From contig JAUTDX010001409.1 in the NCBI GenBank assembly GCA_030844895.1, positions 24,032 through 88,031 on the forward strand: a stretch of 64,000 nucleotides of DNA, in the 5' to 3' direction. Origin of the DNA: Ambrosia x helenae. Lineage: Eukaryota > Streptophyta > Magnoliopsida > Asterales > Asteraceae. A model generated the notes under the pieces. The model saw only the letters and a list, made by a program, of their open reading frames with translations, had not been told where the DNA came from and searched no databases. A program made the position numbers and the translations under genes. This document shows, one piece after another, positions 1 through 11,291 of the stretch. Position 1 is the stretch's first letter. Each line of letters opens with the position of its first letter.

Positions 1-123
1 ATTTATTATAACAATCCGTCTTTGGCAGGGCTCGAATCCTTAAACTTAAGAGAAACATCTTTACTTCAATGTTTTTGCCAATTGGACCCAACCCTCACCC
101 AAATAATAAATAATTGATTATGA
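1..123 (-). repeat. SINE-like repeat, copy 1 (cut by window edge)
   Basis: On the minus strand this holds a B-box-like GGATTCGAGCCCTGCC and, about 45 bases before it, an A-box-like TTGGCAAAAACATTG, the arrangement of the internal Pol III promoter of tRNA-derived SINEs. A second copy lies at 205-345 in the same orientation and matches it over most of its length. The window edge removes one end, so the tail and target duplication cannot be seen. It could instead be part of a longer repeat. Confidence 0.45.
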
Positions 124-204
124 CTTTATGCTAGAAAGGTACATGCACATTTGGAAGCCATGCTAACTATGTGCATTAGAGGGCCTCTTATATACAAAGT
201 AATA

Positions 205-345
205 TTTTTTTAACAACAAATTTATTACATAAATCCGTCTTTGATGAGGCTCAAACCCTTAATCTCAAAGAAAATACCACCTTAATTTTAATGATTTTGT
301 CAATTAGATCCAACCCTACCCAAATAATAAATAACTGATATATGA
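205..345 (-). repeat. SINE-like repeat, copy 2
   Basis: This is a diverged copy of 1-123 on the same strand, with the B-box region GGGTTTGAGCCTC and an A-rich end on the minus strand (the run of T at 206-213). The spacing of the A- and B-box-like parts is kept. No clear target-site duplication was found. Confidence 0.45.
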
Positions 346-480
346 TGACTTAAAAAAGCATCCATGTGAATATGAATAGAATTGAATGCACTGTGCATGT
401 GAAATTAAAGATTGCATAACTTAAAATATTTTAAAAATAAAACATTGATCATATGATATATTTGGTTAAATTAACTGTTA

Positions 481-2520
481 AAAAGAAGTTTTAAATTGGT
501 TAAAAAGAAGGGTAGAAAAGCTTTTCTAATGAAGATTGATTTTGAAAAAGCTTACAATAATGTTAATTAGGGTTTTTTGATTTCTATCCTTAAGCAAATG
601 GGCTTTCCGGATAGATGGTGCCTGTGGATTGAAGGGATACTCAAATCAGCGCGTTCTTCCATTCTTGTGAATGGGTCACCCACTTTTGAGTTCCACTGTG
701 AGAAGGGTTTGAGGCAATGTGACCCGCTTTCTCCTATTTTATTCTTAATTGTTATGGAAGCTTTGTCGTGTTTGTTGTATAAAGCTACAAACCTAATGGA
801 ATTTGCTGGATTGAAAATAGACAATGAAGGTTTTATTTTATCTCATTTATTCTATGCGGATGACGCACTGATTATGGGAGATTGGACGGAAGATAATATT
901 AAAAGAATGGCGCAGATTATGAGAGTCTTTTACTTGTGTTCGGGGCTTAAGATAAACATACATAAATCCAATTTGTTTGGGATAGGCGTGCCTTCTAATG
1001 TTATCCAAGACATGTCGGTGCTTTTGGGGTGTCGTGTTGGCGAAGCGCCTTTTGAATATTTAGGTATCAAGGTAGGCACAAACATGAATCGGTGTGTGAA
1101 TTGGCAAAAGGTGGTTGAAGTTTTTGAGAATAGGTCTTCTATGTGGAAAGCCAAACTCCTTTCTATTGGTGGTCGAGTCATTTTAATTAAATCGGGGCTT
1201 GAAAGCCTACCGAACTATTATTTTTCTTTGTACAAGGCTCCGATTAAAATTATCAACACTTTAGAGAAGCTTATAAAAAGGTTTTGCGGACAGGGTCGGA
1301 TCATATAAACAAGGTTCATTGGGTGGCTTGGGATAGATTAACGGCTCCTAAAAAGATGGGTGGTTTGGGTCTCATTAAGCTTAAAGACTCTAACGAGGCG
1401 CTTTTAGCTAAGTGTATATGGAGGTTCAAGACTGAAGAAAATAGTCTATCGAGGTGAGTTATAGTTGCTTGTCATCCCAGCAGACGTAGATGGACTTTTG
1501 TACCGAAATCCTCTAACTCGACTGGAGTTTGGGCTGCTATCGCTCGTTTAGGAGATAAATTAAAGTTTGGAAACAAGAATTTCACGAGTTGTTTTAAAGG
1601 GTCTTGCGGCGATAGTAAGGGGATTCGGTTTTGGCTAGATCATTGGATCTTAGACGACTCTCTTAAAAATAAGTTTCCCAATCTGTTTAGTTTGGAAGTA
1701 AATAAGGATTGCGCCATTCGGGATAAATGGGATGGAAACACTGTTACAGGAAGCTGGAACATTGTTAATTCTGCACTGGTTCAGTCCGAAACTTGTAGAG
1801 CAGAATGGTACACACTGACAGCGGTTCTGCAGCAATGCAAAATCTCAGAACAATCTTACTCGTGGGATTGGTCTGGTTCGAATGCGAAGCCGTTTTCTGT
1901 TAAAGTTGTTAAAGAATTGATGGAGAAAAATACGTCATACGGTGACTAGTATAAGTTCAAATGGGGTCATTGGGTTCCGCTAAAGGGTAATATATTCGCC
2001 TGGAGTACTGAGATGGATCGAATACCAATCGCTGTCACGCTGAACAGAAGAGGAGTTTATCTTAAAGATCAAATCTGTGCGCTCTGTAGCTGTGAAGAAG
2101 AATCCACGTTACATCTATTTTCCGGCTACGGGTTTTCGTTTGGAGTGTGGAGTGCTATCGGGTCATGGTGTAAATTAACTACTATGTTTGCTTTTCATTT
2201 TAGAGATTACTTTGATATGGCGAGAGGCGCAACTGATGATAAAAGAGGTAGACAATTGATTCATAGTATTGTTACTATGCGGATATTATGGGATGCCCGG
2301 AATAAGAAGATTTTCAACCATAAGGAGCCGAATGTTTTTGAAGTGTTCTCAAGCGTCAAATCATTGTCTTTCTTTTGGATCAAGAATAGGAGCAGTTTTA
2401 GAAACATTGAATGGAAAGATTGGGCTAACAATCCTTTGTACATGTTGTAAGTTGATGTGGCGGTCCTTGTTTTGAGGACTCGTCCGTTTGTTAATGAAAG
2501 TTAAAGTTCAAAAAAAAAAA
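481..2520 (+). mobile_element. 5'-truncated L1-type LINE
   Basis: A non-LTR retrotransposon that lost its 5' end on insertion. It starts inside the reverse transcriptase, runs through the C-terminal zinc-binding region and ends in a run of A at 2510-2522. The octamer AACTGTTA stands directly before it (473-480) and directly after the poly(A) (2521-2528), which fits a short target-site duplication. ORF1 and the endonuclease domain are absent, as expected from incomplete reverse transcription. Confidence 0.85.
496..2450 (+). pseudogene. LINE ORF2 fragment: reverse transcriptase and zinc-binding C-terminus
   Basis: The reading starts at a KIDFEKAYNNVN block (reverse transcriptase domain, finger/palm), is stopped by TAG at 568-570 where the family has Trp, and continues with LRQCDPLSPILF (family consensus RQGDPLSP, so Gly is replaced by Cys) and the catalytic FYADDALI at about residue 93 of the 577-1308 stretch. 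A frameshift near 1295 moves the reading to an HWVAWDRLTAPKKMGGLG block. Further stops at 1456 (TGA) and 1947 (TAG) also fall on expected Trp codons. The last part, 2013-2450, is the zf-RVT region with a CALCSCEEESTLHLF zinc-binding pattern. The enzyme would copy LINE RNA at a nicked target, but this copy is dead. Confidence 0.88.
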
Positions 2521-2629
2521 AACTGTTATTATTGCTACAAATACAGTTTGAAATACTTTAATTACCAAACATTTAATGCAAAAAGGGGTTATACCCTATG
2601 TATGGGGTGATTTAAAAAAAAAATTACTT

Positions 2630-3393
2630 TTAACGTCATTTGATTTTTTTACTTTTAACCTAAAATTAAGTTTTCATTTTTTACAATGTAACCTCATAAA
2701 TTGATTTTTTTTTTACTTTTAACTACAAGCTTTTATTTTTTTTGCAATGCAACTCTTTTTATTTTTTTCTTTTTAACCTAAAGCTCTTTATCTTTTATAA
2801 TCTGGCACCACACTTTTCTACTTTCAACTTTGGTTCCCCTTACTTTTCATTTTTACCAATGTAACCCTTTGATTTTTTTTTACTTTTAACCCAAAGGTAT
2901 TTATCTTTTACAATCTAGCCCCACACTTTTTTAATTTCAACTTTGGCCCCTCATACGTTTTATCTTACACAAGTTTTTCGCTTTATGTTTCGAGTTAACC
3001 TGCTGCAACGTGCGTGTATGGTTCAACTTTTTTGTGTATACTTTCCATCTTTCGCAAGTTTTTCGTTATTTGAGTTAACACTTCGCAACGAGTGTGTACG
3101 ATTCAATGTATTATGTATATTTTCCACTTTGGTAGGCCCGTCGGGATACAACTATTTTGTGGGAGTAAAAGATCAACTTAATTATTCTTTTTTATGCTTT
3201 ACGTTATTAGCATGATGCAACAGGTGTGCGGGGTTTTATGATTTTACGTCTGCTTTTCGTTTGGTGTTATTTCTCCCTTTTTATTTATTCTTTATAAGTT
3301 TTTTCGGTGTTGGTGGTTCATGACGGTAGTGTTACATTAGTGCTACTTAATACGATTTTACGTCCCCACTGTAACACGGGGGACTAATACTAG
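2630..3393 (+). mobile_element. Helitron-like element, 3' end resolved
   Basis: The right end has a hairpin, GTCCCC at 3362-3367 pairing with GGGGAC at 3379-3384, five bases of spacer, then CTAG at 3390-3393 followed by T, the 3' terminus expected for a Helitron that inserts between A and T. Inside, degenerate T-rich units (ACTTTTAACC, about 2640-2960) and repeated GCAACG-type motifs (about 2998-3230) resemble non-autonomous Helitrons I recall from Asteraceae. The 5' TC end could not be located, so the left boundary is a guess. No Rep/helicase coding. Confidence 0.5.
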
Positions 3394-5699
3394 TTTTAAC
3401 TAAGAAGTATAGAAGTATATAAAAATACACATACGAAGGATCATATACGGTAAATACGGTTGATTAAAGATAAAAGTGTAATTTTTTTTTTTACTAAGGA
3501 AGATACTTTTAGAAAGAAGTTAAAGTTTTAACGTCTGCAACAAAATCATATGGTTTCTGTTTTTCTAAAAAGAATCGGCCTTTATGCAACTTTTAGTTTA
3601 ACAAACTTGGAATGTACTCAATGAATGATGATTTCCTTCAAAAAGACTTCACCTATATCTTAAAAAGTATTATCTATATATTTTAATAAAAACCCTATCT
3701 AACCAAAAGGAAAATTCAAAAATTAATGTCCTTATATTCCTAAGAGTATGTCACATATGTTTTACATCATTTGAAAAACATAAAAACGAATACACGTATC
3801 GTTAATATTCGGACAAACTGATTTCGTTTGTCAAGGTACCTAACTTGCTAAAACCTGCAAGACCGGAAAAACACTTTATTGGAAATACAACTCTGTTTTC
3901 AACGAAACTTATACATGAATGTCTAGAATTCTGTATACACGCAAAACATAAAACAATAGATACAATAATATTGACATAACCATATAAAAAAGTTGCAAAC
4001 ATAAAGTTGCGAGTTACAAAGTTACGTTGTTATATGGTGTTGCTTCGGTAAGATTAGTTTACGAAACATTTTTTAACAGTGGTTAAAAGTTGTCTCATGT
4101 ATCCCAAAGCTTCAAAGCTGTGCAACCAAAAAATGAGGTCATGTTTTACATCGATCGTAAACCATTATAATGAATACCAAACCTGGTAATGATTATATTA
4201 ATATCGATAGCAATGGTGTTCAGTTGGTATCGGTTCCGTTTGTTATTATACTTGTACGGTACTGGCGAGACGTATTGAAACGGAACAAATTGTAGGAACA
4301 TGAATCGGGCGACATCAATAAAAACAAGAAATATCAAATCACAAATCGAATGAGGGAACGGAATAATAGAAACAAATAGTATATTGAATAGGAATTTACT
4401 AGGCATATTTTAATGGTGTAGGATTAAATAATAGTCTTGCTTTCTGTAAAAAAAACCGTGAACATCAGGGTGCTAATAACAAATAACTCATTACTATTAT
4501 AATAGTTGCATGAAATAGTACTGATATTTTGTTATCAACACTAATTTAATTATACATAGCACTTTAGTTTTTATAATATTTAGAAAACAAAACATGGTTT
4601 GTACCGAAACCAAAGTGATACATATAGTGTGCAAATCATTGTGTGTGTATATAAACATTAATGACCGGTTATGAATACACTAAACTATGTTTCGAATCAA
4701 CATATAATGTATGCATCAAAGCAACCACGTTTTACCAATCGCTAATTTTACGCCATTGTAGTTGAAAAAAAAAATAATAATAATGTGACCATTTCTATGG
4801 TCACTAATGCCAGTACTTTATTAGTTCCTTTAGTTTAATGAGGCAGTGCTAAATTTTCTTTTGGGAATTGGGACCCTAATCACTCGAAGTCAGTGAACAC
4901 ATCCATTTCACCTACTAACCCATGATATTTTTTTAAATTTAGATACGAAGTTAACTAAAAACACTAAAAACAACTGACCTTGAAACAATTCAAACTTGGC
5001 CTTTATATCTCCCACAACACAACTTATAAAAAATTATTCTTATACACAAAATCTTTGGATTTGCTATAAACTAATCATTCATGAGAACATCATAAGCCCC
5101 TTGTCCATCATGTGGTACATTTTTCTTTGAACGCCCGTATCTTCAAGTTCTTCTTATGCTTTAGCAACCATAGCATCAAAATAAGAAGAGTCTGAAGAAG
5201 TTGGTGAGTCGAGTGGAAACATGGTGCTTGAACCTGGCCTTTGTTTATTTTTATTATTTTACTGTAGAGAAGTTTAAGTTGTAGTAGAGTAGGAGAAGAA
5301 ATGTGTGAAAAACAAATTATATGGATTTTAAAGTTTATCAAGTGAGAATGGGGGGTTTATATTGTTTTTAATCAACTAACGATCACTAGACCGTTTCCAA
5401 TGTTCACATCCAAACCCATCTAGCCCGTGATGGTAAACTTGCTCTTGCCCCATCACATCGTGATCACCACATTTGTGGTGGTGTTTCACATGAACTGTTG
5501 AATCTGGGTAATATGGTATAATTTATACATATTTTTCATTTAATTATCCTCGAGTTTTATTTGTTTTTGTTGAAAGTTATCGAATTTTGTTACTTACATG
5601 TGTTTTGTAGTAATAATCTAATTAAAAATATTGGTGATTAAAATGAATGAAATCAAAGTACCGTTGCAAAAGATTGGAAAAAGAATAGAAAACGTTAAA
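3394..5699. other. AT-rich intergenic sequence without a recognised gene
   Basis: Short open frames here have no recognisable domain and many are antisense to each other. A small hairpin (GTGACCA at about 4783 with TGGTCAC about 6 bases later) and A-rich stretches are visible. I see no transposon terminus, RNA gene or conserved protein. Confidence 0.5.
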
Positions 5700-6700
5700 A
5701 AATCTAGTCAATGTGGTCTTTTATGGATAATGAAATAGATATAAATTGGTGCTTCATGGTCCATGAAGTAGCAAGATGACAAGAATATTCAAGAAAAGCA
5801 TGCGACTTCTAAGATTAAAAAGCCTTTTATGGACTACGAAAGGTTATCATGCATTCCTTTATGGTCCATGAAAGGCCATGATGACAAAAAAATAATTGTA
5901 CTAACTGGGGGTTGATACAAAAGCTAAACACCCTAATTCGAGAGCAACTAACGGCTAGTGAGCACAAAGAAGGCATGGGGGAACCAATACTGAAGATTAT
6001 TGGTTTGGATATTCAAGATTTGTTTGTTTGGTTCGGTTTCTTTTCCAATTAGACATTCGTTTTTCGTTTAAAACTTGGTTGTTCATGATGAAACAGTCTA
6101 GACACTTCTATTTTTTTTAAGTATGATTATGGGCTAATTTTCCAAGCCACCTATTGGACTCTGCTGAACTCATAAAAGAACAGATGATTGGAAAGCTAAA
6201 AAATGCTAACATCTGATCCATAATAAAACCGTACTTGAAGAATAGATCCTCCCAATGACAAAGACCTAACAACTGTTTCCCTAACAACTGTTGCTATAAA
6301 GACGGTTACACAAAGGTATGTTGGAGTACAACGTCTGATGAAGAATGTAAAGACTGTTGAAGACAAGGTTTGTTGAAGCCCATAGTGCTTTGGCTTCAAT
6401 AAATGATGAAGAAAGAGATATCGAAAAGATGATGATCAACATATGCTATATGTAATAGAATAGTCTTTAGTCTAACATATTTTAGAGTTAGTTTGTTAGC
6501 TGTCAGCTTAGATCTATTAGACGTTTGATTTGTACTATAAATAGAACAATGCATGTAGTGTTATATTTATCACTCTGCACACAACCTTCTTGTACGAACA
6601 AATCTGAGTGATCAAGCTGGAGGGGGGTGGGAGCTATAGTTATTGTACTGATGAAATATGTGACAGCTTTAATGAAAAGAATTTTGATAAAAACTGTCTC
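5700..6700 (+). repeat. Possible LTR remnant with palindrome cluster and TATA box
   Basis: A cluster of related palindromes at 5752-5875 (CTTCATGGTCCATGAAG, then CCTTTATGGTCCATGAAAGG) is followed further down by a good TATA box (TACTATAAATAGAAC, about 6532-6546) and an AT-rich leader. This order resembles the U3-TATA layout of the LTRs elsewhere in the window. I found no matching second copy, no TG...CA ends and no primer-binding site, so the element type is not proved. Confidence 0.3.
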
Positions 6701-7037
6701 CTGTTTGTTTATGAATTAAAGTTGTTATTCCGTTGCAATTTCCATTTATATATCATTGATCTACTATTTTATTACTTGACTTTCATAAACAATCAAACTT
6801 AGATCCTAACGCCACCCAGGTTTAGATGAACTTTGAACATATGTGTTGACTTTTTAGTTTGACTTTTGATGGAATTATATTTGATTTAGAATAGTACTGA
6901 TTTTTGCTAATTATGATCAGGTGTACTGGTTCTAGTTGTGATTATTGATTTGTTTGGTGATTTTATTGGCCTTGGTACGTAATGATACACCATAGGTTTG
7001 ATTAAAAAAACAACTTTGGGTCTTTAATCTTTAGGTT

Positions 7038-7185
7038 TTTGGGTCAATGTCTGGCTAACCAACTTGATAGAGGCTTATTCCTCTTAGGGTGGAGGTTCTA
7101 GTATCAAACATAGGCAGTGATCTAGTTTATATAATTTTGAATAAAATAGAGTAGGGTTAACATTGTTATAAAAAAAAATTGTTAA
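7038..7185 (+). repeat. SINE-like unit
   Basis: The stretch carries an A-box-like TGGCTAACCAACTTG, a B-box-like GGTTCTAGTATC about 35 bases later, and ends in an A run (ATAAAAAAAAATTG). The layout matches the SINE-like copies at 1-345 though the sequence has drifted. No target-site duplication recognised. Confidence 0.35.
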
Positions 7186-7189
7186 GTTT

Positions 7190-7855
7190 TTGGCCTAGAG
7201 CTGGTCATTAGATATAAAGTTAATAAAATAAACTAGGTAAAGTGTGTATCAATTCTTGACAAACTACGAAGTGAATTGGGATTGCTCGGTTATTTCTAAT
7301 CATTGTTTGGTACTTTAGATACTCATTAGCATGTGATTCTTCTGTTTATTCACGTCTGGTTATTCATAGATTTTCAATTTATCATATGAGTTATCTTCAC
7401 TTTAGAAGGACTGTTGATACCGTCGTTGTCATATCTCTAGTGAGAACTGGTTTCATCTTAGCACTTCATTCACGTTCTTCTAATTGCACTTCGTAGCTAG
7501 GTTTTTAGGGTCTTGAGGGTTTGGATCATATCCCTTGCTTCCTGATAATTATTGAATTTTACCATATCTAGCGGGTGGTTAGTTAAGATAGAAATAGGGA
7601 CTTTAGTCAATTATCATATTAGAATTCATCACACATTCTTAAGGATTTGAAGGACCCGTTATGATTCATTTCATCTTGTATTTTGAGCGTTCTTAGTTGT
7701 CTACCTTGGTTTCTCGTATTTCGTATTCTTAGTTTTCTCATCTTTCGTATTCTTAGTTTTCTCATCTTTCGTTCTCTATTTCATTAGTTTTATCATTTTA
7801 GTTACAATTAAAAATGACAAAAAGTGCAGTGAATTGGGCAATTTGGTAACATCAG
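7190..7855. other. AT-rich sequence, nothing recognised
   Basis: No protein domain, RNA gene or transposon end is visible. A short repeat of the unit TTCTTAGTTTTCTCATCTTTCG occurs in tandem around 7725-7770. Confidence 0.5.
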
Positions 7856-8696
7856 TGTATCACAAAATGTTCATTCGTGCCTTCTAAGGGTCGAATGACC
7901 ATTTGTGAGTGTTATTCGTGCCATATGTGAGTCGAATGAGGTTTAATTTGTATTAAATTCTTCATTTGTACCTTAGTTGATCTGAATGGGAATCCTCAAT
8001 CTTCATTCGTACCTTAATTGGTCCGAATGAGTGGTAATTTTCTTCATTCGTGCTCTCATAGGTACGAATGGCCATCTCTATATAAGGATAAAGCCCATTC
8101 GAACCATTCATTATTTTCATTCTGACTTACTGTTCAAACAATGAAACACTGAGGGGGAGCTTTTGGTTTTGTTTTTCATACTTTGACATCTTATTCTAAG
8201 TGATCTCATGTATCAAATGGTGGATTTTCAGCCGTTTTTGACCGTTAATCTTGCCAGAATTGGGGATTTTTATAAAATCCAAACCCTAACTTCAATTGGA
8301 CATGATCTATTCTATTTTAACTTGAATTATCAGTTGAATAGGGTTATCGATCGTTTTAGGCGGAGAATTGATCATAACTTAGGGTTTTAAACAAGTTTTT
8401 GAAGATTATGATTGTTATCCGACCCCTAAGTTAATTAAAAACAATCGATAACTTGATTTTAAGTAAAATTGATGATTGGAGAGTGTTAATCGAAGGTTTT
8501 AGAGGCAAATGGTACAAAAATCCAGGTTTAAATCAGTTCAGATGATCAAGTTAGTGATTAAGATAAACTTTGAAAATGATCTCGTGTGCGTTTTTACATC
8601 GTTTTATATTATTTTGCTAGAGTGTTAGGGTTTCCGCACCTGACGGTTTACATATCGTTGATATTAACTATTAATTGATTGATTTCCGATCCTACA
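7856..8696 (+). repeat. Element B 5' LTR (left end uncertain)
   Basis: The right end, GATCCTACA at 8688-8696, is followed by AAG and a perfect initiator-Met primer-binding site, which fixes it. The last 140 bases match the end of B's 3' LTR (24071-24091 plus 41323-41444). Upstream are CATTCG/GGTCGAATG half-sites (7873-8070) and a TATA box CTATATAAGG (about 8077). A start at TGTATCAC (7856) would give TGTA...TACA ends. However, the front half does not resemble the 3' LTR, whose total length is only about 481 bases, so this LTR may be recombinant. Confidence 0.45.
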
Positions 8697-8699
8697 AAG

Positions 8700-8711
8700 T
8701 GGTATCAGAGC
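8700..8711 (+). other. Primer-binding site, tRNA-iMet (element B)
   Basis: TGGTATCAGAGC, complementary to the 3' end of plant initiator-Met tRNA, three bases after the LTR end. The following leader matches that of element C. Confidence 0.85.
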
Positions 8712-8808
8712 TTGTGCTCAATCTCACGATTGCAAATTGATAAAAATTTCACAGATTTCAATAAAAAATCATTCAAGCCCTAGTTGTTTTCAAAGATTGA
8801 TCATAAAA

Positions 8809-9308
8809 TGTCACACCCCGCCCAGGTCGGGGCACTTACAGTGACCAGTCGGCGAAAACTTAAAGCGGAAACGTAATCTCATTACATAACTTGAGTATTT
8901 ATTACAAGCCAATGCGATTCAAGTATCACCAAGCTAAACAAAACTTAACTATAATATGATTAATCGTTTAAAGTATTCCAACTCTCAGCTAGGAACTCCC
9001 ATTCCTTACACCAACAACCTGTGATACATGCTCGAGTAATAAAAATACGTCAGCACACAGCTGGTGAATCACATAAACCGACTCATCAGCAAAACAACCA
9101 CATAAACATTTTTATTGATCAAGTATGAGCTCCTTGCATGTCCCCATAATCATATATCCGGAATAAGCATTATACATTCACACACATGGTTACCAATTCC
9201 ACAGCAGACCCACCCGTGGCCTGCCAATTCCACAGTAGGCACACACAATCTACCAATTCCACAGCAGACTGTAAGTGTATGTCCACCCCCCGGGAAAATA
9301 TAATGATC

Positions 9309-9341
<33 letters not shown>

Positions 9342-10500
9342 ACACCCTGGATGCCACACCTATGGTTCGATGCATATACATGATCAATCAACATCAAAAT
9401 AATTTTATGAGCAAGTATCGAGTTTTGAAAATAGTTTAAGTAACTCACCTCAACAGACTTTCTTCATTGCTTATTTGGGCTTCTTACAACTTCAACTGCG
9501 ATCTAGGATTTAATAAACCATATTACTAATTTGAGTCTATGAACTGATGTTTTGATAATAATAGATTAGTTGCTTAACAACTGCTAGTACAGTGCACAAC
9601 TGTTCTAGTCCAAAAATAATAAGGCGTTAACATCTATGCCCATATTTAAAATGGTCATATAATACCATACCTGGTTGTGCAAGTACTAGACATGTTATGC
9701 TACGTCATACACTTTATTTTTATTGGTTAAGACCCTACAGTTCTTAGATTATTATGTTATTAAAATATTAAGCGGGTATATTTTCTACCCATTTATTATC
9801 AAGTCTCTAAACTCTATTACTAATACTACCTCCTACTATAAAATTAAAACATTAGAAACTTACCCGATGTTATGCGAGAAGAGAAGAGTAACAGATGAGT
9901 AAAATCTCTATACTTCACTTCTCTCTCTATATATACTCTTAACCGACTTTACTCGGTTAGTCGGTTTCATTTTAAAGTCAGAAACTTCAATATGAAGTCT
10001 TAAGACTTAAATTTCTTAATCATACATATACGTTCACTTCATATATATTCCACATATATATTCAGCCAATCATACAATCCAAACATTTAGATATGGTCAC
10101 CATTTATGTATGTAATTTTTATATTTAATATATTATTATAATTGATTCAGCTACTTCACTCGTTTTTCTCGTATAACTTATAAACTATAACGTTTTACAA
10201 ACTTTCGAATATACTCTTAAGACGAGCTAATTTATATCTATGCGTCAACCTAAGTTTCATTAGAAACAGAGTTCGGTTCAAATATAATTATATTATTATT
10301 AAACGGTCTCCTATAATCCTAACCACTCACCTAGATATCACATCCCTAATAATCATGTTAACCGTCACTTGCTCGTCAACTACATTTAGATACATAAATA
10401 TCCACCTCGCATCTTCTTGGTTTGTTTTGACGATCAATGACCCGCTTCATTCACTAATAAATATGAACCAAGACATATTATTTAAAAACGGGATGCTACA
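8809..10500. mobile_element. Solo LTR, Gypsy type, in the leader of element B
   Basis: A 1,692-base unit beginning TGTCACACCCCG and ending GGGATGCTACA, flanked on both sides by TAAAA (8804-8808 and 10501-10505). The sequence on either side joins to give the B leader, homologous to that of C. There is no coding region; an (AT)n run lies at 9314-9341. A single LTR with an intact 5-bp TSD is the expected product of recombination between two LTRs. Confidence 0.8.
9314..9341. repeat. (AT)n microsatellite
   Basis: Uninterrupted AT dinucleotides inside the solo LTR. Confidence 0.9.
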
Positions 10501-10713
10501 TAAAACATGGTTTTTGAGTGATTTGAAAGTCAATTTGAGGTCAAATTAAAAAATTCTTTCACAAAAGTTGCTCATTTTTATTCCTATTCAAAACCTATCC
10601 AATTTTGATCCAACTTGAAATAATTTTCAAAAATCAGGTCAAAATTGTGTGTTTTCAAAAGAAATATGAACATGGGTTCTTAACAGGCCGAATGGCAGCT
10701 AACTTTAGGTCGA

Positions 10714-11291
10714 ATGAGCATTGTTCTTAGCCATGACTTGGCCAGTGCTAAAACTGCAAATGAGTGTTTTAGGAAGAATGAAAAGACTCTAAACAAAACT
10801 ATTGAAAGTTATAAAAAGGATGTGTCTGAGTTAACCCAACCTCTTGCTAACAAACAAGTTGCAATTAATAACTACATCAATGAAATTGAAGACACAAAAT
10901 TAGAAATGGCCAAAGTAAGGTGTCTTTATGAGAAGATGAACAAAAAGTTGGAAAGCTATGTCAATGTGAGATATGTGCTTGATCACATTGTTGAACTACC
11001 AAACAAAGATGGTGTACTAACTAGCAACAGTTATTAGTCTATTCCATTTCCAGTGTTATTTGAAAATCACAATTTTGATATGATAAGCACTGAGAGTTCA
11101 GAAACATCAAATTCCACATATGAAAACGAAATGTGAAACTGATACTAGGAATCAACAATGAAAATGTGGTAGCAGTTACTGATGATTCTGATTCGGATGT
11201 TGAGGACGAGCCTGAACAAAAAGTTGAAATTCCTTTGAAAAATCACATTGAGTGTGAGTTCCTAAGGTTCAGGTTCCTCCCAAGGCTGAAA
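10714..11291 (+). pseudogene. Element B gag, first segment
   Basis: Copia gag region homologous to that of element C (minus strand, about 35700-36180). It opens in the coiled-coil part (ESYKKDVSELTQPLANKQ, INNYINEIEDTKLEMAKV), continues through YVLDHIVELP and, after stops near 11035 and 11135, through VVAVTDDSDSDVEDEPEQKV. It is cut at codon level by Gypsy element A at 11291 and resumes at 21942. The N-terminal gag domain is missing. Gag would form the virus-like particle of the element; this copy cannot. Confidence 0.8.
11287..11291. repeat. Target-site duplication TGAAA, left of element A
   Basis: TGAAA here and at 21937-21941 flank the Gypsy element exactly; joining the flanks restores element B gag sequence. 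Confidence 0.9.

Noticed and set aside
9150..9448. Several overlapping open frames on both strands
   Set aside because: They run across an (AT)n microsatellite and a CCAATTCCACAG tandem inside solo LTR 1.
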